Counted from the first letter of the stretch, positions 33,310 through 42,145 are shown. The stretch: DNA of 64,000 nt from Candidatus Nitrosotenuis aquarius (GCF_002787055.1 NZ_CP024808.1:1576328-1640327), one strand, 5' to 3'. Translations and numbers: made by a program. The notes: generated by a model not told the origin, from the letters alone.

Positions 33310-33762
33310 ATGCCTCCAGTAAACATACCTCAAAGCATGATAACTGAGCACGTCAACTGGCACACAAAGCCAGGCAAGCCAAATCAAGGAGGTCGCACAA
33401 TTCCAGGAGGTCAGCCTGGCTCCGGAGAAGAGTTCCTTAACTGGCATAAAGGATTCATCTCGCGATATAAAAAATGGCGAAAACAAAACGGCGAGCCTGC
33501 AATAAAAGCATGGTCCAAGATTCCGGCCGCACTAAACCCAATCCCCCCAAACCTGAATCCGCCTGATGTCATGGCATTCAACACGCTTGATAGTTTCGGA
33601 ATATTTCTTGAGGGCGGAGTTCATGCCACTTTGCATAACCGGGCATCTGTTGTGTATGGCGAGCCCGTACTTGCGTCATTTGAATCCCCCAGAAGCTCGT
33701 ACTTTTGGAAACTCCACGGCCTAATTGACAAATGGAGAAAGGACTGGGTAAAGGCTCACTGA
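33310..33762 (+). CDS. Tyrosinase-like protein with complete His set (copy 2)
   Basis: A 150-residue protein homologous to 19952-20425. Histidines at the CuA-like EHVNWHTK and FLNWHKGFISRYKKW, at VHATLHNRA, and at FWKLHGLIDKW match the type 3 copper pattern of tyrosinases. It is short for a tyrosinase (usually 280 or more residues), so it is a minimal form or a distant relative. TTG 33292 is an alternative start. It stands alone between the secreted protein and the Bil-like operon. Confidence 0.55.
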   Translation: MPPVNIPQSMITEHVNWHTKPGKPNQGGRTIPGGQPGSGEEFLNWHKGFISRYKKWRKQNGEPAIKAWSKIPAALNPIPPNLNPPDVMAFNTLDSFGIFLEGGVHATLHNRASVVYGEPVLASFESPRSSYFWKLHGLIDKWRKDWVKAH

Positions 33763-33847
33763 ACGGTTTTGTCAAGTCTTCATCGGTTTGTTATTCGTGT
33801 TAAATTCGTCGGCTGAATGGATATTTTCGTCAAAAATCACACAATAG

Positions 33848-35242
33848 TTATTGGATCCCGATATGATCATTATTCGCAAGTTTCCAAAATTTTGTATTTT
33901 CTCTAAATTTACTAAATATTTCTAATGGTTGTGTATTACATATGCAGTCATTTTTAGCTGAATATGTTAATTCCAAGTGTCCAAACGGCGGCTCAATGGA
34001 CATGTTGATAAAATTTCCTTTTGATTTGATGTTGCTTGCCAATTTCGCCATTTCGGCAAACATTATGACTGCAGAAGCTGGAGAAAGAAAAGGCAATACT
34101 CCAAGGACTTCCTCCTGATTCTTGGTTCTGATTACTCCTTCTTCACATCTAGGAATAAAATTATCTTTAATATGTTCACCAAATCTGCACATTATGCACC
34201 ATTCTTTTTTGGGAATATGCCTGCCGAAATTGGTTCCCCAGTTCTTAGTAGTAGTGGCATGGAGAACTAGAGGTGGAAAATTATTTTGTATTGTAGACCA
34301 GACATTTTCAGCATTAGCAAGGCAGAGTATGAGATCGGGAGGGTATTTACTGAATTCGCGCGTGCCTGAGAACTGGGAATATGATTTTTTGATAGGGAAT
34401 GCTTCTCTACCGTTCGATGCAATAACATTATTGCAAACAACTACTTTGTCTTTAGAATGTGTAGCATCATGTGCACTGAACGGCAAAGATCTATTGCAGT
34501 TAGAGTATGTGATTATATCTGGATCAATCAGAAAAAATCTACCCTTCCAATTTGTCAAAGAAATCAGATAATCCAATGAAGAGCCAACTGCACCGCAGCC
34601 TATCTGATAGATAGTACCAAAATCAAAATCATTACAAAAATCTGGATTCTGTAATCCGACCGAGCTGGCTCCATTCGAGTAATCATATAATGAATACCAT
34701 TTTTCAAAAGAATCGCTTTCTTTTTTGATAGCTTTCTTGAATACTTGAGCAACACCAAAACAAGCTGCAAACGATGGGCCAATCGGGTTGTTACTTCCGC
34801 TATAATGTATTTCTCCTGCACGATTACCGAATCCGCAACCGGAAATCCAGCCGTCTGAATTGATCCACGTGAATGGTTTGTCTGACTTAACTCCATTCCC
34901 AATAGCCAGTATGTCATCAACATCTTGAGGAATATGCTCAAAAGAAAATTCTCCATATGGATCAATTTCACTCATTAATTGCTTTATCTCCATTTTCAAA
35001 TCTGATTGTGTGTGGTGTATGATGTTCTGACAATTTTGCATGTCTATTGTGATTTTTCTGCACCATCTTGCAAGTATATTGCAGGCAAGTAGTGTCATGC
35101 ACTGAATTTCAAATGACTCGACTATTCTTGGATCTACGATTATGCCTAGATGATAATTGTCTAACTCTTTGATGCTCTCCGAATGATTAGTTCTGTCATC
35201 TCGTTCATTATGCCATGCACCTTTGTCCAAAGGAAATTTCAT
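33848..35242 (-). CDS. E1-like (ThiF) ubiquitin-activating enzyme, Bil-type operon
   Basis: A 464-residue protein. An N-terminal extension (about 200 residues) precedes a ThiF/E1 Rossmann domain: IYQIGCGAVGSS (nucleotide loop, near 220), FLIDPDII, and SNCNRS with the Arg used in adenylation. CIMCRF near 365 and PRCEEG near 380 offer zinc or catalytic cysteines. In a Bil system this position (last gene) holds BilD, the E1. Its ATG overlaps the JAB stop (ATGA). It has no fused JAB, in contrast to the 1-3.7 kb cluster. Confidence 0.8.
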   Translation of the reverse strand: MKFPLDKGAWHNERDDRTNHSESIKELDNYHLGIIVDPRIVESFEIQCMTLLACNILARWCRKITIDMQNCQNIIHHTQSDLKMEIKQLMSEIDPYGEFSFEHIPQDVDDILAIGNGVKSDKPFTWINSDGWISGCGFGNRAGEIHYSGSNNPIGPSFAACFGVAQVFKKAIKKESDSFEKWYSLYDYSNGASSVGLQNPDFCNDFDFGTIYQIGCGAVGSSLDYLISLTNWKGRFFLIDPDIITYSNCNRSLPFSAHDATHSKDKVVVCNNVIASNGREAFPIKKSYSQFSGTREFSKYPPDLILCLANAENVWSTIQNNFPPLVLHATTTKNWGTNFGRHIPKKEWCIMCRFGEHIKDNFIPRCEEGVIRTKNQEEVLGVLPFLSPASAVIMFAEMAKLASNIKSKGNFINMSIEPPFGHLELTYSAKNDCICNTQPLEIFSKFRENTKFWKLANNDHIGIQ

Positions 35243-35778
35243 TTTTTTCTCAAATCGATAAAATTTGAATATGATTGGTTTTCAATAATGAAATGTGTTT
35301 TCACATATGCCGTAGACAATCTGTGAAATGACCCTTTTGTAAACCGGTGTACTCCACAGTTTACTAATGGTAACATGCCATCAATACCATAATTCGGTAC
35401 AACAATGGAGATCAATCCCTCTGATTTGAACGCGGCCCATTTGTTGTCTCCAGGGGAATGAGATACCCATGAACTCGGGTGAGAATGTACTTGAGCGATC
35501 TGAATTATCTTGTTGTTATTTAGTGTCTTTACGAATTCAAAATTAGATCTATGTGATGTTGTAACACGCCCAAAATCGGACTCTGTGTCTGGCGCTATTA
35601 TCGCAGTTATTGATATTTCATTTCCAACGATATTTCCACCCCAATAAACCAGTCCTTCATTTGAAGGTGCCATCTTGGCATAATCATCAAGAACTTTCTC
35701 GGTGTCTCTTATTACTCCTGCAGATATGCAATAAGACATGCTGTCACGTTCTACTTTTCTTTCAAAAAAATGAGTCAT
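35239..35778 (-). CDS. JAB/JAMM deubiquitinase-like peptidase, Bil-type operon
   Basis: A 179-residue protein with the JAMM set: Glu in NEGLVYWGG (about 41), QVHSHPSSWVSHSPGD (HxHP then SxxD, about 96-109). It would process or remove the ubiquitin-like protein. It matches BilC by order and domain. Two bases separate the E2 stop from its ATG, and the E1 overlaps its end. Confidence 0.85.
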   Translation of the reverse strand: MTHFFERKVERDSMSYCISAGVIRDTEKVLDDYAKMAPSNEGLVYWGGNIVGNEISITAIIAPDTESDFGRVTTSHRSNFEFVKTLNNNKIIQIAQVHSHPSSWVSHSPGDNKWAAFKSEGLISIVVPNYGIDGMLPLVNCGVHRFTKGSFHRLSTAYVKTHFIIENQSYSNFIDLRKK

Positions 35779-35780
35779 TA

Positions 35781-36257
35781 CTATTTCATTCTTCCTTGAT
35801 ATATGTCACGATTATTTATGCGAGCATAGATTGCTTCTAAGATTGATCTGAGATCTACTAGGGTGTTGGTTTTTTGATTTTGCTGCCAGCCAGCAAGAGT
35901 CCAATCAGCATCTTTGTGAACGCCAGAATAATCAGCGTATGCTTTTCTAGAACATGGATTGCAGATGCATGGATGCTGGTGGAAAAAACTGTCGTCTCCT
36001 TTAGGATATGCATTTTTTGTTCCTTTTTCACCTGTAACTGGATCAATGAATTCTAGATAAAGAGGCCATTCTTTGTAGTTATCAAATCTGACTTCTAGAA
36101 TGTATTTTTCATTATCTAGTTTCGACTTTAGATTCACATTAAAGATCTGCTCTTTCTCGTTAATTTGTGATATTTCAAAATACTCTGATTGTATGAGTAG
36201 TTTGCAATCCTCAATTTCTTTTTTAATAACAGCTAATGAGATTTCAGATTGAATCGT
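35781..36257 (-). CDS. E2-like conjugating enzyme without a standard start codon, Bil-type operon
   Basis: The full E2-like fold needs the frame from 36257: ISLAVIKKEIEDCKLL (helix 1), FNVNLKSKLDNEKYILEVRF, YKEWPLYLEFIDPVTGEK, then HQHPCICNPC (a Cys at the active-site place) and DADWTLAGW with later helices, about 158 residues. Between the Ubl stop TAA (36258-36260) and GTG 36137 this frame has no ATG, GTG or TTG. Starting at that GTG would remove helix 1 and most of strand 1. So translation must use a rare codon (ACG or ATT just after the stop), or pass through the in-frame TAA. It corresponds to BilB. Confidence 0.7.
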   Translation of the reverse strand, partial: TIQSEISLAVIKKEIEDCKLLIQSEYFEISQINEKEQIFNVNLKSKLDNEKYILEVRFDNYKEWPLYLEFIDPVTGEKGTKNAYPKGDDSFFHQHPCICNPCSRKAYADYSGVHKDADWTLAGWQQNQKTNTLVDLRSILEAIYARINNRDIYQGRMK

Positions 36258-36533
36258 TTAAACTGCCACTCCAAGATCGGTAAAAACAAGTATGTCTCCA
36301 TCTTTGATCCCATAACTTACAAGTGGCCTTTTTGGATCAAATGGCTTGTCTGGTTCATTCTCTGGGTTAAGTTGGTATTTTCCATCCTTTGAAAAGCTAA
36401 AATGTTCTATTACAGCACTGATTACTTCGCTTATTTTCGCAGTTTTTTGGAATACTGCATCTTTCCATGCGCCTTTTGTGGTTTGTATTGTGATCGTAAG
36501 TTCATTATCGTTTTTCTTTTTCTCTTCAGCCAT
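36258..36533 (-). CDS. Ubiquitin-like (beta-grasp) protein, Bil-type operon
   Basis: A 91-residue beta-grasp protein: LTITIQTTKGAWKDAVFQKTAKISEVISAVIEHF (strands 1-2 and helix), KYQLNP, PLVSYGIKDGDILVFTDLG. A charged N-terminal tail (MAEEKKKND) precedes it. It ends VAV, one Gly before that, rather than Gly-Gly. The Ubl (BilA-like) is the first gene. ATG 36533 is about 27 bp from TTTAATAAGG, fitting a leaderless mRNA; a 13-bp palindrome overlaps the start codon. Confidence 0.75.
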   Translation of the reverse strand: MAEEKKKNDNELTITIQTTKGAWKDAVFQKTAKISEVISAVIEHFSFSKDGKYQLNPENEPDKPFDPKRPLVSYGIKDGDILVFTDLGVAV

Positions 36534-36542
36534 ACCGTATGG
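36530..36542. promoter_or_regulatory. Palindrome over the Ubl start codon
   Basis: CCATAC-C-GTATGG, perfect 6-bp arms, covers the start of the Ubl gene. On a leaderless mRNA it could be an operator for the operon. The rest of 36543-36798 holds this operon's box A and the promoter of the plus-strand operon; nothing else is clear there. Confidence 0.4.
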
Positions 36543-36798
36543 TACAGTAATTTACCTTATTAAAGATATTGGTATGAGATTCTATCGTCTTTGTCTATTC
36601 TGAGAATAAAATTTCATCGATCAGAGGTTTAGACTTAATGACAAAAGACAAACGTTGAATATAAAACGAATTAATCAGTTCAAGGCAACATGATACCTTA
36701 TCCTGTTAAGACTTGATCCATGTGAGAAAGATAAATCGAATCTAGTGTTTATTACTACATGAGATAAGGCTAATACCTTAATCATCTATTAGTTCCAT

Positions 36799-37977
36799 AT
36801 GAAAACTGATGAGATTAAATTTTGGGAAGATCTCTCTGTCCCAGTTGAAGACATAAGAGAAATGATCAATGCTAGTGTTCGTCCCACTACAAAACTCCTT
36901 AACAGACTAAACAAATATTCAGGCTGGCTCGAAATTTTGAATGCACATTATGACACTTCATATAGCGAGTTGAAATTAATAATTAGACATTTAGCAACTC
37001 ATAGAAAAGCAGAGTTTGCTAGATTATTCTGTTTGATAATTTTTGCTTTACAAGTAGACAGAATATCCATCAAGAATAGAATTCCAAATGATATATTAGA
37101 AAAATATAAAACCAAATTGGAAGACAATTCGGTAAGCTACGAATCAATTCTATTTCTTTTGCTTAAAAACAAACCTCAAACTTTGAAAGGTGTATTTTAT
37201 GATTCTATAATCAATCGATCACCAACAAGAACATTCATTTGTGAACCAACAATAGCTGTAACAGAAAAATTGCAGAATATTTCAGAAAACGATATTCAAG
37301 AGTTTTTCAAAAAATTAAGAGAGGATGGTATTATCAGAAGAGAAGTAAAGCTATGGTGGTTCGAGACTAACAATTCAAAGACAAAGATCTTTGTGAGATT
37401 GGAAAGCCGAAACAGAAATCCCATACACCAGGTAACAAAAAATTTGTTTCTCAAAACGGCCGGAATTAAGGGGATGGTATTATCAGAAAAGGGGAATAGA
37501 CTAGATATCGTATCGTCAAGAGATACCCAAGCAGTCACTAAGTGGATGGAGTTGCTAATTGAACATATATCAAAAAAGAGTGTCACGTTTTCCAGAATCG
37601 TTCAGGAATTTGAAACTTCTGAAATTTCAGATTTCTTGACTAGATTAAAAAATGGTAAAATAGCAGAAATGCGCCTGTTAGGAATAGAACGTAGGAATGC
37701 ACCAGTAGTAAATTCTCCCACCATACGTTTGGAATCATCAAACATGGAACCAATAACTGAGTCTCTAAAAGAGTTAGAAAGCAGTCATAATTTGAATCTC
37801 ATTTCAGAAATGAAAGATATTTTGGGAATAACTGTTGGTATTGGAGATATAACCTATAGACTGAATACTCTTACCAACAAAGATGAAAAAATTATTCTTA
37901 ATTTTGAAAACCGAAACATGTCAGAAGACAAAAAGGATGCGGTAATTTCCACTTTAATCACGGCCATCAGAAAGTGA
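36799..37977 (+). CDS. Unknown protein, first gene of an AT-rich three-gene operon
   Basis: A 392-residue soluble protein, Lys/Asn-rich. The first third is helical; the rest appears to contain a two-fold repeat (NDIQEFFKKLREDGIIRREVKLWWFETNNSK and SDFLTRLKNGKIAEMRLLGIERRNAP, each followed by a VRLESRNRNPI or IRLESSNMEPI strand). I recognise no family. The ribosome reaches the nuclease-like gene 4 bp after its stop. Confidence 0.6.
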   Translation: MKTDEIKFWEDLSVPVEDIREMINASVRPTTKLLNRLNKYSGWLEILNAHYDTSYSELKLIIRHLATHRKAEFARLFCLIIFALQVDRISIKNRIPNDILEKYKTKLEDNSVSYESILFLLLKNKPQTLKGVFYDSIINRSPTRTFICEPTIAVTEKLQNISENDIQEFFKKLREDGIIRREVKLWWFETNNSKTKIFVRLESRNRNPIHQVTKNLFLKTAGIKGMVLSEKGNRLDIVSSRDTQAVTKWMELLIEHISKKSVTFSRIVQEFETSEISDFLTRLKNGKIAEMRLLGIERRNAPVVNSPTIRLESSNMEPITESLKELESSHNLNLISEMKDILGITVGIGDITYRLNTLTNKDEKIILNFENRNMSEDKKDAVISTLITAIRK

Positions 37978-37981
37978 TTGT

Positions 37982-39067
37982 ATGAGCATACAAATTCGAA
38001 AGGGTTATTCTGTCAGCAGTGATGACGTACTTAGTCATTTACTTTTAAAAAAATTGGAATCTGAAAAACTGATTTCAACATCAATAAAAAAATCTGTGAC
38101 ATGTAACCGTTGTAAGAATAGAACGTTGTTGAATAGCAATAACATTGAGAATTTTATAATTTGTTCAAATTGTAACAAGCGTCAGAATATATCTAAAACA
38201 AACTCTGAAAATGAGATTTCCAAGATAAACTATGACAAAATTATTCAAAATATTGACTCCATGTTATCAGACATAGAAAATGTTTATGACAAAAATTCTA
38301 GATATTGGAAAGTGAAAATTGATGGTAAGATTATTCCTTTACTGATATTAGAAATTTCCGACTCCAATTATATCATGGCGAATGCAGAAAAACAATCTTC
38401 ATTATTTATTATACTGGATAGTGAGAAACACGCACACCTACTTAATCAATTCAACAAATCTCAGTTTGTGACATTTATCGAGTTGTTAGAAGATAAATCA
38501 CTGTTGATTAAACAGCTACAAAATGTTACGACAATCTTTGATACAAATTATTCGATAGAACTCGAAAATAAATTTGATGAATTAAGATCATCATTAACAC
38601 CAACGCAATTCGAACACTTTTGCGTGGATTTGTTAGAACAAATAAAAACAAATTATCCGAAACTGCAAACATTTTATGGTTATCTGGCCAGATTTCAGAA
38701 CACAATATTAAATTCGAAAATTATTCCAATGGGAGGACCAGCTAATCCAGATTTTGTCATAATAGACTTATTGCAATATCTACAATCTGGCTTACAACCT
38801 GAAAAATTTGGTGAAGCTAAAAGATATGGAGGAAAAACAACATTCACCTGGGAAAAGTACTCTGCAGCAATAATGCACGGTAATGCCAGTGATGCCCTAT
38901 TTCTTGTTTCTACTACAGATATTCAGTTTGAAATATGGAGGAATATATTAGAAAATAATCGAGATGGGAAATTCAAATACGTACTACTTGATAAACCACT
39001 CATGTTAATTCTGATAAAATGTCTTGGCCTTGAAAACATTATAGAAGATCATTTAAATTCAAAATGA
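37982..39067 (+). CDS. Zinc-ribbon and PD-(D/E)XK-like nuclease protein
   Basis: A 361-residue protein. Residues 38-62 form a zinc ribbon (CNRCK...CSNCNK). Residues 190-330 look like a restriction-type endonuclease: LTPTQFEHFCVDLLEQI, then PANPDFVIIDL and GEAKRYGG, giving the D...ExK active site. AT-rich and close to Bil-like genes, it is a candidate defence effector. It overlaps the membrane protein gene by 4 bp. Confidence 0.65.
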   Translation: MSIQIRKGYSVSSDDVLSHLLLKKLESEKLISTSIKKSVTCNRCKNRTLLNSNNIENFIICSNCNKRQNISKTNSENEISKINYDKIIQNIDSMLSDIENVYDKNSRYWKVKIDGKIIPLLILEISDSNYIMANAEKQSSLFIILDSEKHAHLLNQFNKSQFVTFIELLEDKSLLIKQLQNVTTIFDTNYSIELENKFDELRSSLTPTQFEHFCVDLLEQIKTNYPKLQTFYGYLARFQNTILNSKIIPMGGPANPDFVIIDLLQYLQSGLQPEKFGEAKRYGGKTTFTWEKYSAAIMHGNASDALFLVSTTDIQFEIWRNILENNRDGKFKYVLLDKPLMLILIKCLGLENIIEDHLNSK

Positions 39068-39546
39068 TTAAACAAATTGTAATCTGGATAATCGTAATCA
39101 TTGAAAAGATTTTGGGAATTCAATTCAGACGAGAAAACCTCAATCTCGAATTATGGAATCTATTTTCCGTAGCAGTTATTCTTAGTGTCACTTTTTTGAT
39201 AGCTATCTACTCTCCATTTCTACAAGTGATTGACGATATGGTTAACTCGTTGCAAACAGAATGGATATACCATCAGGCATTAGCAAGTTTCAAGTTTTCA
39301 TTTGTCACCACACCCATTCAACTTTCACTTGTCTGTCTTTTCAGAGATGTCAAAAACCCGCTTGTGAAATTTAAGAATACTTTTGCACTATTGTTAGCTG
39401 GTTTTGTAGGTGTATATGCGATGATTAGCATTATGCAGATTTTTCCAGAATCAATCCCTTCAGAGACATTGAGTATACTATGGCTATATCCACTCATAAC
39501 AGTAGCAATTGTGAGATTATCAATAGCTCAGGAAGTAAGAAAATAA
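39064..39546 (+). CDS. Membrane protein, last gene of the nuclease-like operon
   Basis: A 160-residue protein with about four membrane helices (VIWIIVIIEKIL; FSVAVILSVTFLIAIY; FALLLAGFVGVYAMISIM; LYPLITVAIVRL). Unknown family. Its ATG overlaps the nuclease stop (ATGA), so the two are made together. Membrane proteins of this kind are frequent in defence operons, but that is only circumstantial. Confidence 0.55.
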   Translation: MIKQIVIWIIVIIEKILGIQFRRENLNLELWNLFSVAVILSVTFLIAIYSPFLQVIDDMVNSLQTEWIYHQALASFKFSFVTTPIQLSLVCLFRDVKNPLVKFKNTFALLLAGFVGVYAMISIMQIFPESIPSETLSILWLYPLITVAIVRLSIAQEVRK

Positions 39547-39561
39547 AATGATTTTATGAAT

Positions 39562-40038
39562 TCATTTTTCATCAATTTTCTCCTTTTCCAAAACATCCTG
39601 ATAGATCCTCTTGCAGAATGTCTCAAAGAATGATCTTTGCTTGCACATTGCATCGTATTCCGCAATCAAATCCACGATATGGTATCTTTTCCACTTTTCA
39701 TATTTGGCCTCTTCAAGTGATTTTTTGAGCTTGTCATCTGACATCATGTCTTCCTCAGACATCAATCGAAGGCCTTTTTTGACAAAACCGGGGACATACC
39801 CAAACGAGTCAATCTCGTACAGCATTATGTGGCCAAACTTGGAATACGGATCATATCTTGTGGCTTCGCCTACTACCTTTCCATAATCGTCAACCAAATA
39901 ACCATCGTAAAGCGACTCGTATTTCTTTGAGCTGTCAGCAGGTATGTCGACGCTAAAATCATCCGCAAAATTGTCGTCTTCATCATCTGAGATGACGCTC
40001 CCTCCTGTATTGCTGCATTTTTTTCTGTGCCTCTTCAA
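39562..40038 (-). CDS. Unknown acidic protein of the integrated element
   Basis: A 158-residue protein with an acidic N-terminal stretch (ISDDEDDNFADDFSVD) and helical C-terminus (KSLEEAKYEKWKRYH). I recognise no family. It overlaps the 3' end of the DUF2958-like gene by 56 bp. It may act with the DUF2958-like protein and the ATPase. Confidence 0.5.
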   Translation of the reverse strand: MKRHRKKCSNTGGSVISDDEDDNFADDFSVDIPADSSKKYESLYDGYLVDDYGKVVGEATRYDPYSKFGHIMLYEIDSFGYVPGFVKKGLRLMSEEDMMSDDKLKKSLEEAKYEKWKRYHIVDLIAEYDAMCKQRSFFETFCKRIYQDVLEKEKIDEK

Positions 40039-40288
40039 ATGAGCAGGGCTTCCAGCTGTGACATTTTGTGACCTTGTTCTCAGTCAACTCATCCAGGCTG
40101 ATGTAGCCCCATTCCGCAAAATTGTCGTCATTCAGGTTGGCATAGCCAAACGCCAGATTTTCCTTCTTGTCCAGTTCCGCTATCAGCCAGTAAAAGCCAA
40201 TCTGCGGAATCTCCCATTTTTGGTAGATTACCTTCTTTTCGGCAGGTATGCCGTCGGTTTCGTACAGTTTTGGTATTTCATCTTCCAC
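39983..40288 (-). CDS. DUF2958-like protein
   Basis: A 101-residue protein: IPKLYETDG, FYWLIAELDKKENLAFGYAN and EWGYISLDELTE follow the DUF2958 pattern (lPkLyet...fGYv...ElGyfsL.EL). This domain is common on plasmids and integrated elements. Downstream of the HerA-like ATPase in the same direction. Confidence 0.6.
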   Translation of the reverse strand: MEDEIPKLYETDGIPAEKKVIYQKWEIPQIGFYWLIAELDKKENLAFGYANLNDDNFAEWGYISLDELTENKVTKCHSWKPCSFEEAQKKMQQYRRERHLR

Positions 40289-40303
40289 TTGCTCACCTCA
40301 TTA

Positions 40304-42145
40304 TCAAGTATTCAAGAAATCCTTCCCAATCCGCATCTTTTCAAATACGGCCGGAACTTTTTGGACTGGCAGAAACAAAATCCGGTTCTCCTTGGATTTG
40401 GCAGACAAGGCTTCAATGAGCTTTGAATCGTCCGAGCAAACGATCACTCTGTCGAATTCTTGCAGGTTTCTTTTCAGATTGCCAGATATGTTGGATGTGC
40501 CAAGCTCCACTTCAATCACCGTGCTGCGATCCAGCACTTCTATGTCTGGACCATCTTTGTTTTTTCGAATATCATATCCCTTTGCTGTGAGACTTTCCGC
40601 TATCCAGTTGACATAGAATTCGTGTTTGACTCCTGGAACCGTCCCAGGCCTCTGGTACAGGATCCTAGGCGCCCCCCTGCCGAGCTTGACTCTGACCAAC
40701 TCAATTTTCTTCTTCCTGCAAAGCTCATCCGTCACATTGGTGTATCTCTTGTCATCCCATCCTAACTTTGTTCGCCTTTCGATGACGGAAAGAAACGGTT
40801 CCTTGTCTATGCTTTCAAGGAAAGTCTTGTTGTCCTCATCGTCTCCGTTGTCTTTGTCGTCTTCTCTGTCTTTTGCTGCTTTTGCTTTGTTTGCCGTTTC
40901 TGTTGTTGCTGTTGCCGCTGCCGCTTCCATTACCGCTGCATCCGCTGCCACTTCATGCGGCATGATGTCGAAGCTGTCAGCTGTCACAAGAAACGGCTCG
41001 TACCCTGAGACAATTGCAATTGCAGTTGTGCGGGGAAGTCTGACAAAGCGGTCGGCTAGATACTCATATTCGACCTGGTCGACGAAGGCGGCAGCCTCGG
41101 ACAGGAGGCGGATGTCTTCCTGATGCTGGAGGCGGAAGGCTATTTTCGTGCCCACGTTCTTGAAGATGTCCTTCTCTATGTTGCTCGGAGATTGGGTGAT
41201 CAGCATAAGACCGCATCCGCGCTTTCTGAGACGTGTGGCAAACTCTGTTGCCGGCCAGGATTCTGTCACGACGATTTTATGTAGAATCTTAGGGACCAGC
41301 AACTGGGCCTCGTCTGCTATGAAAAGATTGGAGACCCAGTCGCAGGGCCCACGATTCAGCATCTTTCTCAGATAGTAGGTCGTGATTGTGTTGTAGATGA
41401 GGCGGATCTCAGCACCATACGCCACTAGGGCATCAAGTGCATGCAAGTCGATTATGACGTTCTTTTCATCGAGTCGGGAAAAATCTGGATTCGACTTGTT
41501 GCAGAGAAAAATTTCCTTCAATGGAGAGCGCATGAACGGGTCAAGCCTGACCAGGAGGGCAGTCTTCGTTTTGTCTAGAGCGGTAAGTTTTTGCCGGTCG
41601 TAATATTTGATGTTCTTGATCAGTTCATCTATGCTGTGGCTCTCACTGATCGTCTCTTGTAGAACGAAATTCATTTGAGCTGATAAATCGACGTACTCCT
41701 TCTCTATTCCTTTGAAGACGGTCTCTCTCATCAGCTCTCTGATGAGTGCCGGGTCGCCAAGATCAAACGGATTGATTTTCAGATTCTTATCGACTGCAAA
41801 ATATTCCGTCTGGCCTTTCAGCTTCGGAATAATGTTCTTCCACTCTCCCTCTACATCTACTACTAGCAGTTTGATTTTCTGAAAAGATTCGTAATTTGAA
41901 GACTTGACTGCAAGGTTCATCGCAAATCTGGTTTTGCCGGTTCCTGTCTGTCCGCTCACTAATACATGAGTGGCCAGAAAGTTCACCGGAAAGTTGAACG
42001 GAAGGCCATTAGACAGAGTACCGACTCTGAGGCCCCAATAATCGAGGATCGGTGAATTTTCTATCCTGAATCGGAAGAATTTGCATCTTGGACAGAATCT
42101 TTTGTCGCGGACGAAATTACCGCATATGCAGTACCAGTTCACCAT
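40304..42145 (-). CDS. HerA/VirB4-like ATPase with zinc ribbon and nuclease-like C-terminus
   Basis: A 613-residue protein. A zinc ribbon (CICGNF...CPRCKF, about 6-23) precedes the P-loop SGQTGTGKTR near 66 and the acidic VVDVEGEWK strand; IADEAQLLVPKI is the Walker B near 268. A Glu/Lys/Ala-rich linker (about 405-445) follows. At the C-terminus, GPDIEVLDRSTVIEVELGTS has the D...ExE-type layout of restriction-like nucleases. Such ATPases move DNA in plasmid conjugation or defence. First gene of the downstream operon. Confidence 0.75.
   Translation of the reverse strand: MVNWYCICGNFVRDKRFCPRCKFFRFRIENSPILDYWGLRVGTLSNGLPFNFPVNFLATHVLVSGQTGTGKTRFAMNLAVKSSNYESFQKIKLLVVDVEGEWKNIIPKLKGQTEYFAVDKNLKINPFDLGDPALIRELMRETVFKGIEKEYVDLSAQMNFVLQETISESHSIDELIKNIKYYDRQKLTALDKTKTALLVRLDPFMRSPLKEIFLCNKSNPDFSRLDEKNVIIDLHALDALVAYGAEIRLIYNTITTYYLRKMLNRGPCDWVSNLFIADEAQLLVPKILHKIVVTESWPATEFATRLRKRGCGLMLITQSPSNIEKDIFKNVGTKIAFRLQHQEDIRLLSEAAAFVDQVEYEYLADRFVRLPRTTAIAIVSGYEPFLVTADSFDIMPHEVAADAAVMEAAAATATTETANKAKAAKDREDDKDNGDDEDNKTFLESIDKEPFLSVIERRTKLGWDDKRYTNVTDELCRKKKIELVRVKLGRGAPRILYQRPGTVPGVKHEFYVNWIAESLTAKGYDIRKNKDGPDIEVLDRSTVIEVELGTSNISGNLKRNLQEFDRVIVCSDDSKLIEALSAKSKENRILFLPVQKVPAVFEKMRIGKDFLNT

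Noticed and set aside
35781-36137. E2 gene starting at GTG 36137
   Set aside because: The frame upstream to the Ubl stop carries clear E2 helix 1 and strand 1 residues, so the short start would break the fold; I annotate the longer frame and flag the start problem.
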